Assembly: GCF_007475525.1 (NCBI RefSeq)
Contig: NZ_CP037899.1
Span: 620,001-684,000 of the forward strand
DNA: 64,000 nt
Direction: 5' to 3'
Source of the DNA: Methylacidiphilum kamchatkense Kam1
GTDB taxonomy: Bacteria; Verrucomicrobiota; Verrucomicrobiia; Methylacidiphilales; Methylacidiphilaceae
Of the stretch, positions 1 to 8,528 are shown piece after piece. The notes beneath the pieces are model-generated. The model worked only from the letters and a program-made list of their open reading frames with translations, did no database searches and was not told the origin of the DNA. Numbering within the stretch: position 1 is the stretch's first letter; each line of letters opens with the position of its first letter. A program made the position numbers and the translations under genes.

Positions 1-1
1 G

Positions 2-1132
2 CACGATATAAAAAGACTACTTGCCTATCATACGATCGAAAATATCGGCATTGTCTTTATAGGAATTGGGCTATCCATGGCTTTTAAAACTTATGGTATG
101 ACTGCTGCTTCGGCCTTGGCACTGACAGGGGCTCTTTTTCATGCACTGAACCATTCGATTTTCAAAAATCTGCTCTTTTTAGGCTCTGGAGCAATCCAGA
201 CTGCTACGGATCAAAGAGACATGGAAAAATTGGGAGGCTTGATTTTGAACATGCCTCATACCGCCTTGACTTTTTTAATTGGCAGTGTGGCCATCAGCGC
301 GCTTCCTCCACTAAATGGTTTTGTTTCTGAATGGCTTCTCATGCAATCGATTCTGCAGAGCCCCCAACTTCCTTCCTGGGGAATGAAGTTCCTTGTTCCA
401 TCTGTCGGAGCATTTCTTACTCTGTCAGCAGCGCTAGCAGCATCATGTTTTGTTAAAGTTTATGGGATAACCTTTTTAGGCCGTCCGAGATCGATGCAAT
501 CAAGGGCAGCCTGTGAAACAGACCGTTGGTCAGTATTAGCAATGTATTCTCTGGCTTTTCTCTGCATTATTTTTGGTATCTTTCCTAGAATAGTAATTCA
601 TTTGCTTGGGCCCGTTATTACAGCCATTGCAGGGACCCATTACTTTCCTTTTTCTGCTAAATCCTTCTTCATGCCTTTATCCCTTGCGGTTGACCAAAAT
701 GCTTATAATGGGTTTGTTCTAGTGCTTCTGCTTGGGATTTTCTTCTTTTTCATCATGACTAGTCTCAAATGGCTGGCTTCTAATCAGTTCCGAAGAACAT
801 CAATTTGGGACTGTGGGTATCCAGAGAAAAGTCCTGATTGTCAATATACCGCGACTAGTTTTGCACAACCTATCCGAAAAGTGTTTGGTCCTTTTCTGTT
901 TGCCACCAAAGAAAAGGTTATTTGTAGCGAGCCTTGGTATCCAAAGGCTGCTAAAATGATTGTCAAACTGCGTGATCAGATATGGGAATATTTCTACAAA
1001 CCCGTAGCTATGGCTATTGATAGCATTAGTGAAAAAATCAATTTTCTCCAGTTTCTTACCGTTAGGAGGTATCTGGTTTTAGTATTTTTAACCCTGGTGA
1101 GTCTTTTAGGTTGTTTAGCATTTTTGTTATGA
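2..1132 (+). CDS. hyfB: Hydrogenase-4 component B-like antiporter subunit, 5' end outside window
   Basis: The reading frame is open from the first bases of the window, so the true start lies upstream; the in-window ATG at 77 is internal. The first residues read DIKRLLAYHTIENIG, the usual motif of the NuoL/HyfB (Mrp-type) proton-translocating family, and the visible 376 residues hold many hydrophobic segments. The last third is a soluble stretch with a final helix, as in HyfB. It should form part of the membrane arm of a complex I-like enzyme. The stop overlaps the ATG of the next subunit, so the genes are translationally coupled. Confidence 0.85.
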   Translation, partial: HDIKRLLAYHTIENIGIVFIGIGLSMAFKTYGMTAASALALTGALFHALNHSIFKNLLFLGSGAIQTATDQRDMEKLGGLILNMPHTALTFLIGSVAISALPPLNGFVSEWLLMQSILQSPQLPSWGMKFLVPSVGAFLTLSAALAASCFVKVYGITFLGRPRSMQSRAACETDRWSVLAMYSLAFLCIIFGIFPRIVIHLLGPVITAIAGTHYFPFSAKSFFMPLSLAVDQNAYNGFVLVLLLGIFFFFIMTSLKWLASNQFRRTSIWDCGYPEKSPDCQYTATSFAQPIRKVFGPFLFATKEKVICSEPWYPKAAKMIVKLRDQIWEYFYKPVAMAIDSISEKINFLQFLTVRRYLVLVFLTLVSLLGCLAFLL

Positions 1133-2079
1133 TTAAAAATTTGGTTTTTCAATGTTTTGATGCGTTCTTTCTTCTTGCTGTCAGTCCGCTTGTGATTGGC
1201 ATAATAAGAAAGACGAAAGCGCGGTTCCTTCTGAAAAAAGGTCCTTCGCTTTTGCAGCCCTACTACGACCTCATGAAATTGTTTCGTAAGGAAGTGACCC
1301 TTCCTGACTCTGCTTCATGGTTATTTAAAGCTACTCCCTATGTGGTCTTTACATTCAGCTGGCTAGCAGCCTCCCTTGTGCCTACTTTTTCTACCAATCT
1401 ACTTTTCAGTAGAACAGCCGATCTTATTGCGATTATAGCCCTCTTGGGTACAGCTAGGTTTTTCCTTTCCCTTGCGGCCTTAGATACGGGGACAAGTTTT
1501 GGAGGATTAGGATCTAGCAGAGAGTCTTTGATTGCTTCACTTGCTGAACCTGCCATGATCATGATCATTTTCACCATAGCTTTGGTGGCGAAATCAACGG
1601 ATCTCTCTGCAATTTCTACTTTTATGATTTCTGGACAAGCAGGTTTAAGAGTCTCCTTGTGGCTTGCTCTGGCTTCTTTAGTCCTGGTTGCTATTGCTGA
1701 AAATGGGAGGATTCCTGTGGATAATCCTGCCACTCACCTGGAACTGACAATGATTCATGAAGCCATGATCCTCGAGTATTCTGGCAAATACCTAGCTTTG
1801 TTAGAAGCTGCCAGTCAACTTAAAATCGTTCTTTATCTTTCTCTAATTGCCGCAGTTTTTTTCCCTTTTGGCATGGCAACCATGGTAGGTGGGATTTCTA
1901 GCTTTTTTATTGGGCTTTTTACCTATATTGCCAAAATTGGCTTAGGGGCCCTAATGCTAGGATTTTTTGAAATCTTGGTGGCAAAGATGCGGCTTTTCAA
2001 AATCCCAAACTTTCTTGGAGCTGCTTTTATGTTGGCGCTTCTTGCTACCGTACTCCTTTTTGTATCACGAAGCTTATGA
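1129..2079 (+). CDS. hyfC: Hydrogenase-4 component C-like (NuoH family) membrane subunit
   Basis: A protein of 316 residues, almost entirely transmembrane, with the NuoH/HyfC signatures GPSLLQPYYDLMKLFRKE near the N-terminus and AENGRIPVDNPATHLELTM in the middle, followed by the IHEAMILEYSG loop. This subunit links the membrane arm to the peripheral arm in group 4 hydrogenases and complex I. I chose the ATG at 1129 because it overlaps the upstream TGA; a TTG at 1111 is an alternative that adds six residues. The gene sits inside the hyf-like operon and overlaps the next gene by four bases. Confidence 0.88.
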   Translation: MIKNLVFQCFDAFFLLAVSPLVIGIIRKTKARFLLKKGPSLLQPYYDLMKLFRKEVTLPDSASWLFKATPYVVFTFSWLAASLVPTFSTNLLFSRTADLIAIIALLGTARFFLSLAALDTGTSFGGLGSSRESLIASLAEPAMIMIIFTIALVAKSTDLSAISTFMISGQAGLRVSLWLALASLVLVAIAENGRIPVDNPATHLELTMIHEAMILEYSGKYLALLEAASQLKIVLYLSLIAAVFFPFGMATMVGGISSFFIGLFTYIAKIGLGALMLGFFEILVAKMRLFKIPNFLGAAFMLALLATVLLFVSRSL

Positions 2080-2738
2080 ATCATAACCTTAATTTTGATA
2101 TCAGCCATATGTTAGCTGGCTCAATGCTCCTAGTCAGCTTTGTTCTTCTTTATCAAGACAGAATGTTTAGTCTTCTGAACGTCTATACCGTGCATGCTTT
2201 AGTTCTTGCAGCGGCTTCTGCCTGGCAAGGATTTGTTCAGCATGCACCACATCTCTATGCTACGGCGGTTATAGCTTTGGTGTTCAAAGCGATAGCTATC
2301 CCTTTGACTCTGAGATGGTTGATTGTCAAGCTAGCGATTCATAGGGAGATAGAAAAGGTCGTGGGTTCGGGGATTTCTGTGATTGCTGGGTTTTTCCTTA
2401 CCGCCTTATCGATTACTGTCATGATGAAAGCCAGCGGGGGTACCGATCCAATGACCCGAGAAGATCTTTCATTTGCGCTAGCGGTGGTTTTGATCGGTCT
2501 TTTGATGATGGTTGGTAGACGTAATGCTATAAGCCAGGTTGTTGGGTTTATGTCCATGGAGAATGGTTTGATTTTAGCGGCCGTTGGAGCTAAAGGAATG
2601 CCACTTGTTGTTGAAATCAGTGTGGCTTTTTCTGTTCTAATCGCTTTGATCGTAATCGGTATCTTTCTCTTCCGAATTAGAGAAAGATTCGATGTCGTTG
2701 ATATCCGTGGACTCGAAAAGTCAGGAGGTGAACGGTAA
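2076..2738 (+). CDS. hyfE: Hydrogenase-4 component E-like (NuoK-like) membrane subunit
   Basis: A 220-residue hydrophobic protein with the HyfE features: several membrane helices and a C-terminal half with GLLMMVGRRNAISQVVGFMSMENG, which carries the conserved SMENG-type Glu of the NuoK-like domain. It is expected to be a short antiporter-type subunit of the membrane arm. The start ATG overlaps the stop of hyfC, and the stop lies one base before the hyfF start, so it belongs to the same transcript. Confidence 0.85.
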   Translation: MNHNLNFDISHMLAGSMLLVSFVLLYQDRMFSLLNVYTVHALVLAAASAWQGFVQHAPHLYATAVIALVFKAIAIPLTLRWLIVKLAIHREIEKVVGSGISVIAGFFLTALSITVMMKASGGTDPMTREDLSFALAVVLIGLLMMVGRRNAISQVVGFMSMENGLILAAVGAKGMPLVVEISVAFSVLIALIVIGIFLFRIRERFDVVDIRGLEKSGGER

Positions 2739-2739
2739 A

Positions 2740-4170
2740 ATGTACCTGAAAGCTGTTCTTATCTTTCCATTCATTGGAATACTTCTGCTGTCTCTGATCA
2801 GAAGCTATAGGATCTCATCCTTTTTAAACACTCTCTTTTCTTTTCTCTCTTTTGCTAGCTCCCTTCTTTTGCTTGTCAAAAGAGAGTCAGCTGGATTGTT
2901 TTTTGTTGTAGATGAACTCAACATCGTTTTTATCCTCCTGACAAACTTTGTTGGTTTCACGACCGCTTTGTTTAGTCAAAAATACATTGCGCATGAAATA
3001 AAGACAGGGCATATATCCGCAGTTTCTTTGAGATTTTATCATGCGATGTATCAGTCACTTCTTTTTGGGATGAATCTGGCGCTTTGTTCCAACAACATAG
3101 GACTGATGTGGGTTTCTATTGAAATCGCTACACTTTCGACGGTTCTTATGGTTGGTATTTACCGAACAGCTGAAGCACTTGAAGCTTCATGGAAATATTT
3201 CATCCTTGGTGGAGTGGGTATAGCTCTGGCTCTCTTTGGAACTTTTCTTTTCTATATTTCTGCTCGTCCAGCAATTGGAGAAGGATTGTCGGCGATGGCA
3301 TGGACAAATCTCCTTTCCCATGCATCTAACCTTGATACTTCTCTTGTGAACATTGCCTTTGTTTTCATTCTTCTGGGTTATGGAACAAAAGCTGGACTGT
3401 TTCCATTACACGCCTGGTTGCCTGATGCGCATGCAGAGGGTCCAACCCCTATTTCTGCTGTACTTTCAGGGTTGCTCCTTAATGTGGCTCTATATGCGAT
3501 CCTGCGGTTTAAAATGCTTCTTGCTGCCAATCCACATGCCTTGCAGGCAGGTCCACTTTTGATGTCTTTGGGGCTTGCTTCCGTACTGTTCGCTGCCCTT
3601 ATGCTTTACAAACGAAGGGATATCAAACGGCTTTTTGCTTACTCGTCGATTGAACATATGGGAATTATTGCCTTTGCCTTTGGGATTGGTGGAGCGCTTG
3701 CCAACTTTGCTGGGCTTTTGCATATGAGCATGCATAGCTTGACTAAGTCAGCGATTTTCTTTGCAATTGGTTATATCTCTCAGATTAAAAGAACACAGAA
3801 GATAGCTGATTTATCGGGCTTAACAGCAAGCCATCCTGTTCTGGGCTGGGGGCTTGTATTTGGAGTGCTTGCCATAGCCGGTCTTCCACCAATGGGGGTG
3901 TTTATGAGTGAATTTTTAGTCCTCAGTTCAGCTTTTGCTAAAGCGCCACTACTCGCAGCCCTGCTTGCCTGCGGTTTGATCATTGCCTTTGGAGCACTCT
4001 TGCTCAAACTTGTTCAAGTGGCTTTTGGAGAGCCAAAAGGGACTTCTGCTGTTGTTCCTTCCTTATATCTGCCTATGTTGAGTCATTTCCTTCTTATCCT
4101 TGCTGCTGGAATCTACATTCCTCCGCATGTGGTGGAATGGTTTAAACATACTTCTTTACTTTTAAAATGA
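2740..4170 (+). CDS. hyfF: Hydrogenase-4 component F-like (NuoN/NuoM family) antiporter subunit
   Basis: A 476-residue polytopic protein of the proton-conducting transporter family. Recognisable segments are GTKAGLFPLHAWLPDAHAEG, with the usual Lys and His, and KRLFAYSSIEHMGI. I chose the ATG at 2740 because a strong AGGAGG lies at 2723-2728, just inside the end of hyfE; a longer frame from 2692 would overlap hyfE and has no ribosome binding site. It should pump protons or sodium as part of the membrane arm. Confidence 0.88.
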   Translation: MYLKAVLIFPFIGILLLSLIRSYRISSFLNTLFSFLSFASSLLLLVKRESAGLFFVVDELNIVFILLTNFVGFTTALFSQKYIAHEIKTGHISAVSLRFYHAMYQSLLFGMNLALCSNNIGLMWVSIEIATLSTVLMVGIYRTAEALEASWKYFILGGVGIALALFGTFLFYISARPAIGEGLSAMAWTNLLSHASNLDTSLVNIAFVFILLGYGTKAGLFPLHAWLPDAHAEGPTPISAVLSGLLLNVALYAILRFKMLLAANPHALQAGPLLMSLGLASVLFAALMLYKRRDIKRLFAYSSIEHMGIIAFAFGIGGALANFAGLLHMSMHSLTKSAIFFAIGYISQIKRTQKIADLSGLTASHPVLGWGLVFGVLAIAGLPPMGVFMSEFLVLSSAFAKAPLLAALLACGLIIAFGALLLKLVQVAFGEPKGTSAVVPSLYLPMLSHFLLILAAGIYIPPHVVEWFKHTSLLLK

Positions 4171-4174
4171 GATT

Positions 4175-5701
4175 ATGAAAAAACTAGAACTTTCTCCGCA
4201 TTCCACTGAAGAAGCTGTAGAGATTGAGGCTGGAAAGAGAAAGAAATGTTGGTCTTTGGAAAAAGTCAGTAAAGAACGTTGGATTGAGCTTTCCAAAGAG
4301 GTAGCTAGTGGAAAATGGACTCTATTTGGCCTTTGGGGTTCGCCTCGAAAAGTCAATATGGTTCTTCTCGATGAGTCTCAGTCAAAGCTGCAAGTGATAG
4401 AACTGGAGACGCCGCTTGGAAAATTCCCCTCGGTAGCTATAGAAGTGCCCTCGGCTGCCAGGTTAGAAAGAACAATTTATGATCTTTTTGGATTAATCCC
4501 TGAAGGCTCCTTCGACAATCGCCCATGGCTTGATCATGGAAAATGGCAACTGCGTTTTCCTCTAGGGAACATTCTTCCTCCCGAGGAACAAAAACCCTAT
4601 CCTTTTTTTCTGTCCGAAGGCGAAAATCTCCACCAGATACCTGTAGGCCCTGTCCATGCTGGTATCATTGAACCTGGTCATTTTCGATTCACCATGGGAG
4701 GGGAGATCGTTGTGCGTATGGAAGAACGATTAGGCTATACCCATAAAGGTATTGAAAAACTTTTCTTTGAGGCTTCCATCGAAGGGGGGGCTGAAATTGC
4801 AGCTAGAATTTCTGGTGATGCGACCGTTGCTTATTCCTATGCTTATGCTCTTGCTGTTGAAGAAGCCATTGGAATTACTCCTCCTCCAAGGGCTGTTTGG
4901 TTAAGAGCGTTGATGGCTGAAATGGAAAGGATGGCCAATCACTTCGGGGATATTGGAGCAATCTGTAATGATGCGGCTTTCCCAAGGATTTTGAGTAGGT
5001 GCGCTGTTTTGCGAGAAAAGATTTTGCGGTTTTCAAAAGACTTTTTTGGACACCGATTGATGATGGGAAGAATTGTACCGGGAGGGCTTACCGTAGATTT
5101 GAGTAAGGAAGGAAAAGAAAAGCTCTATCTGCTTCTGAAAGAAATTAGAGAGGAACTTTGTTCTATAAAATATTTTTATGATTCAAAAAACTCTTTACAA
5201 GATAGAACGGTAGGCACAGGCATATTGAATGCTCGATCTGCCAAGCTCTTTGGAGCTGGTGGGTTTATTGGGAGAGCTTCTGGAAGAAACTTTGACGCCC
5301 GAAAATGCTTTGCGTATCCTCCCTATGATAAACTTTCTTTTGAATCCCCTTTGTTAGAGGCAGGGGATGTCAATGCGAGGGTGTGGATTCGGATCTTGGA
5401 AATTGAACAGAGTAGCTTTTTGATCGAACAGATTTTAAATAATTTGCCTTTTGGCAACACCCTCTCAGTGATGAAAGAACCAAAAGTAAGCGGACAGGGA
5501 CTTGCTGTCGTAGAAAGTTTTCGTGGGGATATATTGCTATGGATAGAGATTGAAAAAGGAAAGATCATCCGTTGTCACCCAAGGGATCCGTCTTGGTTTC
5601 AATGGCCGCTACTTGAAAAGGTTATCGTTGGAGCAATTGTCGCGGATTTTCCGCTTTGTAATAAATCCTTCAACTGTTCCTATTCAGGACATGATCTATA
5701 A
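4175..5701 (+). CDS. hyfG: Hydrogenase-4 large-subunit-like protein (NuoC-NuoD fusion) without [NiFe] ligands
   Basis: 508 residues: a NuoC-like N-terminal part (about 1-135) with RTIYDLFGLIPEG, then a NuoD/hydrogenase-large-subunit part beginning near IPVGPVHAGIIEPGHFRF. True group 4 hydrogenases bind the [NiFe] centre through two CxxC motifs. Here the first site reads RISGDA (residues 211-216) where RxCGxC is expected, and the C-terminus has DPSWFQW and FPLCNKSFNCSYSG rather than DPCxxC. The protein therefore cannot bind a classical NiFe site. This matches the energy-converting hydrogenase-related (Ehr) type, whose electron donor and acceptor are unclear. The gene is often labelled hydrogenase, which would be misleading. 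Confidence 0.88.
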   Translation: MKKLELSPHSTEEAVEIEAGKRKKCWSLEKVSKERWIELSKEVASGKWTLFGLWGSPRKVNMVLLDESQSKLQVIELETPLGKFPSVAIEVPSAARLERTIYDLFGLIPEGSFDNRPWLDHGKWQLRFPLGNILPPEEQKPYPFFLSEGENLHQIPVGPVHAGIIEPGHFRFTMGGEIVVRMEERLGYTHKGIEKLFFEASIEGGAEIAARISGDATVAYSYAYALAVEEAIGITPPPRAVWLRALMAEMERMANHFGDIGAICNDAAFPRILSRCAVLREKILRFSKDFFGHRLMMGRIVPGGLTVDLSKEGKEKLYLLLKEIREELCSIKYFYDSKNSLQDRTVGTGILNARSAKLFGAGGFIGRASGRNFDARKCFAYPPYDKLSFESPLLEAGDVNARVWIRILEIEQSSFLIEQILNNLPFGNTLSVMKEPKVSGQGLAVVESFRGDILLWIEIEKGKIIRCHPRDPSWFQWPLLEKVIVGAIVADFPLCNKSFNCSYSGHDL

Positions 5702-5714
5702 GGAAGAAGACCCA

Positions 5715-6227
5715 ATGAAAAGCTACTTTTTTAAAAATATTTGGCCAAGAATGTTAACAGAAAAAATTGAGTCTGAAAAAGAAAGCGAACTAATTAAACT
5801 TTCAGAAGCTTTGCAAGGAGCCTGTAGAAAAAAACTTGGAAGAAGCCTGGCTATAAGGGAAGTGGATGCGGGTTCTTGCAATGGCTGTGAATTAGAAATC
5901 CATGCTTTAAACAATCCTTTTTATGATATTGAAAGGTTTGGAATCCGGTTTGTGGCTTCACCTAGGCATGCCGATCTACTACTAGTTACTGGTCCTGTGA
6001 CCAAGAACATGAGTGAAGCCTTAAAAAGAACATACGATTGTACTCCAATTCCTAAATGGGTAGTAGCGGTTGGAGATTGTGCTGCAGGCTGTGGAGTCTT
6101 TAAGCAGAGCTATGCCGTCATGAGCGGTGGAGTAAGTGATATTGTACCGGTGGATCTCTGGATTTATGGTTGTCCTCCCTCACCGATTGATCTTCTTCGT
6201 GGATTAATTTTATTATTGGAAAGATGA
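5715..6227 (+). CDS. hyfI: Hydrogenase-4 component I-like (NuoB family) iron-sulfur subunit
   Basis: A 170-residue NuoB-like small subunit. The four cluster cysteines look intact: SCNGCE (about residues 54-57), GDCAAGC (about 117-121) and YGCPPSP near the end, which should ligate a proximal [4Fe-4S] centre. The ATG at 5715 follows AAGGAAGAAG and lies 13 bases past the hyfG stop; a longer frame begins inside hyfG but has no good ribosome site (an ATG at 5691 is the other option). It is the last gene of the operon. No ferredoxin-like HyfA or HyfH gene is present on this side. Confidence 0.88.
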   Translation: MKSYFFKNIWPRMLTEKIESEKESELIKLSEALQGACRKKLGRSLAIREVDAGSCNGCELEIHALNNPFYDIERFGIRFVASPRHADLLLVTGPVTKNMSEALKRTYDCTPIPKWVVAVGDCAAGCGVFKQSYAVMSGGVSDIVPVDLWIYGCPPSPIDLLRGLILLLER

Positions 6228-6683
6228 ATTTTGAGGGTTAGCATTAGTCTTGCTTTCAACCGCAAGCACTTTTTAAAGCTGATGAATCCGATCGCAAGCG
6301 AGGAAGCTAGTTATACTGATGCTGGAGCATTGCAACTGATTGATTTGTTGTGGTTTTGCATTGATTCGAAGGCTCTGCCAATCCGCACAGAAGGCAAATG
6401 CTAAATTGGCTGCTGTAGCTTAATGGAACGTGTTTGCATGGTTCTCTAGTGCAACTTGTCTAAGCGTAAAACCGTTACTTAGCCGTCAGGAAGGCAGAAA
6501 AAAAAAGTCAAGCTGACTACGATTTAAAAAAATAGTTATTGTTCTAATAGCTATTAGGGGCGAACCCTAAATTCTCGGTTGCAGGAAAAACTACTCGGCT
6601 GCTAAAGATTGGTAAAATATCTATTCTGAGGAATGGAAAAAGCGAAAGTTTATGTTAATAGGAAGCGTCAAATTTATTTTGGG
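6228..6683. other. Intergenic region after hyfI, no gene seen
   Basis: 456 bases between two convergent genes. No supported reading frame is seen. One hairpin at 6554-6570 has arms TTAGGG and CCCTAA around a five-base loop; no T-tract follows it. The rest looks like decayed or non-coding DNA. Confidence 0.4.
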
Positions 6684-7916
6684 TCATTGGATCCTTCTTA
6701 TGAATTCTCTCAAAGAACTACAATTTTTCTGGATCCATCCACGAATCGCAACAAAAGCTGAAAGGGGGATGTAGAGGAAAGATAAAAAGAAAGGCAATCG
6801 ATAAGTTTTTACAATCTCTGAGGAGGGAAAACGAAGAGATTTGAGGATGAAGAAGAATTTATGTTTTTTGGAATCAAAGAGCTCGAGAAGCGTGAAATGA
6901 CGGGGTAGGGGGAAAGAAGAGGATCTTTTTGAGACAGAAAAAATTTCTTCTCTTGTTATCCAACTTTTTTCTAAAATATCAAAAACGGGTTCAGGGATAG
7001 GACTTTTATAGTAATTTTTTGATAATGCAAGACCCAATAAGCAGAATCGGTTCCAACCAAAACAAAAGGCTTTTTCAATCATTCTTTCCCAATCTTGTTG
7101 TGAAAAGTTTGCCCACAAAATGAATTGATGCAGATCTAAAAGATAACTCATTTTTTCCCATCGATGCTTGCTTCCATGAGTCAATAAAAAAAGAAGTTCA
7201 TTTTCTTTAGGCATCCTTTGAAGGGGAATATCCTCAAAAGCAGACATGGAAGATTCTTTCCATGTTGATTCCAAAAATTTTTTGTCCAATACCCTATTAA
7301 AACAGGGAGCCCAATGGAGCTCACAAATTGATGGGGCCTGATCCTCTTCAAATTTTTTTTTTAATAAAGTTAGATCTTTCTCCCAAAAAAAGAGCGAAGA
7401 AAGCTTATAGGGAGAATGGTTGTATGAATGGTATCCTAGTTTGGAATGAAGTAGAAAGATAGCTTTTTGGATAGCTGGGATTGGGACTAACAGGTCGATA
7501 TCGGTAATGGTCTTTGAAAAAAAATCTTCGTAGAGTCTTTGAGAAAGTTCCAATCCTTTCAAGGGTATTACTTGGATCCCATGATCATGGAACATAGACA
7601 GTATTTTTTGAAACTCATCCAAAAGAAAGATATTCCTTTTTGCAGTGTGTTTATTCAGTAGATGGAATTTTAAGTCGATATCTTGGGGAAGAAGAAAAGG
7701 AAAGTTATTTTTAAGCTTATTATAAACAATAGGCCATAAAGAATGCTGGAAGGAAAGTTCGAAAAATTGATGCCAGTCAAAGTTTTGTCTTGAAAAAATT
7801 TCTAAAAGTTCTGTTTTCTGTAAATCATCAAGTATTTTATTGCTTAAAAGAAGCAGTGCTTTTTGTTCAGGAGTTAATAAGATAAAATTGTTTTCTTTCT
7901 TTTTTTTAGTTTTCAT
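6684..7916 (-). CDS. Nucleotidyltransferase family protein (NTP_transf_5-like)
   Basis: A 410-residue soluble protein with the family core near residues 115-150: IPLKGLELSQRLYED followed by TDIDLLVP, in which the paired acidic residues are the expected metal ligands of the minimal nucleotidyltransferase fold. Further on, ELHW and LTHGSKHRWEK are also typical. Relatives of this family occur next to HPr-kinase-like, PqqD-like and peptide-tailoring genes (lasso peptide loci and the so-called HPr-rel-A system). Here it is transcribed away from such a set, sharing the upstream region 7917-8078. I infer that it acts on the same peptide or carrier, but the substrate is unknown. Confidence 0.75.
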   Translation of the reverse strand: MKTKKKKENNFILLTPEQKALLLLSNKILDDLQKTELLEIFSRQNFDWHQFFELSFQHSLWPIVYNKLKNNFPFLLPQDIDLKFHLLNKHTAKRNIFLLDEFQKILSMFHDHGIQVIPLKGLELSQRLYEDFFSKTITDIDLLVPIPAIQKAIFLLHSKLGYHSYNHSPYKLSSLFFWEKDLTLLKKKFEEDQAPSICELHWAPCFNRVLDKKFLESTWKESSMSAFEDIPLQRMPKENELLFLLTHGSKHRWEKMSYLLDLHQFILWANFSQQDWERMIEKAFCFGWNRFCLLGLALSKNYYKSPIPEPVFDILEKSWITREEIFSVSKRSSSFPLPRHFTLLELFDSKKHKFFFILKSLRFPSSEIVKTYRLPFFLSFLYIPLSAFVAIRGWIQKNCSSLREFIRRIQ

Positions 7917-8010
7917 TATATAAGATAGGCATATCTACTATACGATTATTAATATATATACTGTATTTTCTTTCGGAACTTTGGCATATTAAATTTGCTT
8001 GTCTTAGAAA

Positions 8011-8040
8011 TTAAATCTTTCTTAATCTCTCTTAATCTTT
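8011..8040 (+). promoter_or_regulatory. Three tandem 10-bp repeats upstream of the precursor genes
   Basis: TTAAATCTTT, CTTAATCTCT and CTTAATCTTT follow each other without a gap, one helical turn apart, 26 bases before the ribosome binding site of the first small gene. This spacing is what an OmpR/PhoB-type regulator would need. No confident -35/-10 pair could be assigned. Function is inferred only. Confidence 0.35.
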
Positions 8041-8078
8041 TTTAAAGGAATTGCAAACTTAACACAGGAGGTAATTAA

Positions 8079-8411
8079 ATGAATACAGAGTTAGATTTTA
8101 GTCAATTTGAGATGGAAACTTTGGAGTCGCGAGAGCTTTTTGCAGCGGCTGCTGTGCCTCATCATTTAATCAACTTGAATTTGCCCTTGGACCTTTCTTT
8201 ACAGGTGAATAATCCAACCAATGGACAACATATTATCAATCTCAATCTTCCAGCCGATCTATCCCTACACGTCAATCAGCCCAATTTATCAGGATTACTG
8301 ACAACGGTTTCGACAGTAACAACTCCTGTGGTGGGATTGGTAGGTGAAGTTGTTAGTCCATTATTGGGAACAGTTACTGGATTGCTTGGTTCAGTTTTAG
8401 CAATTGTTTAA
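8079..8411 (+). CDS. Small LExREL-leader protein 1 (candidate modified or exported peptide precursor)
   Basis: 110 residues, preceded by a strong AGGAGGT at 8066-8072. The N-terminus has FEMETLESRELFAAAAVPHH, which resembles the short LExRxLLA signal found at the start of many secreted planctomycete and verrucomicrobial proteins. After it comes a twofold repeat, INLNLPLDLSLQVN (about 32-45) and INLNLPADLSLHVN (about 53-66), then a Val/Leu/Gly/Thr-rich tail with PLLGTVTGLLG. After the leader there is no Lys, Arg, Cys, Trp or Tyr. The next gene shares the leader and the tail pattern. Neighbouring radical SAM, PqqD, kinase, HlyD and M50 genes suggest that it is their substrate. No experimental function is known to me. 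Confidence 0.8.
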   Translation: MNTELDFSQFEMETLESRELFAAAAVPHHLINLNLPLDLSLQVNNPTNGQHIINLNLPADLSLHVNQPNLSGLLTTVSTVTTPVVGLVGEVVSPLLGTVTGLLGSVLAIV

Positions 8412-8423
8412 AAAACAACAAAG

Positions 8424-8461
8424 TACTGGGCTTCTCTATTTCGGATAAGGGAAGCCCAGTA
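8424..8461 (+). terminator. Strong intercistronic hairpin between the two precursor genes
   Basis: An 11-bp perfect inverted repeat, TACTGGGCTTC (8424-8434) and GAAGCCCAGTA (8451-8461), starts 12 bases after the first precursor's stop. No T-tract follows, so it is more likely a partial attenuator or an mRNA-stabilising element that sets unequal expression of the two precursors than a full terminator. Confidence 0.55.
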
Positions 8462-8528
8462 TGCGATAGTTGGATGAAGTGCTTAAAGAGGGAGTCGGAG
8501 AAAGATATAGAGGAGGAAACAAGAAAAA

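Noticed and set aside
2692-2739. Upstream start for hyfF.
   Set aside because: The AGGAGG at 2723-2728 fits ATG 2740, and the longer start would overlap hyfE by 47 bases.
4175-6227. A functional group 4 [NiFe] hydrogenase.
   Set aside because: The metal-binding cysteines of the large subunit are missing.
6394-6423. A short frame GCA..TAA reading ANAKLAAVA resembles a tmRNA proteolysis tag.
   Set aside because: No 5' GG-TTCGAC segment at the right distance and no T-arm or CCA end is found around it; most likely chance.
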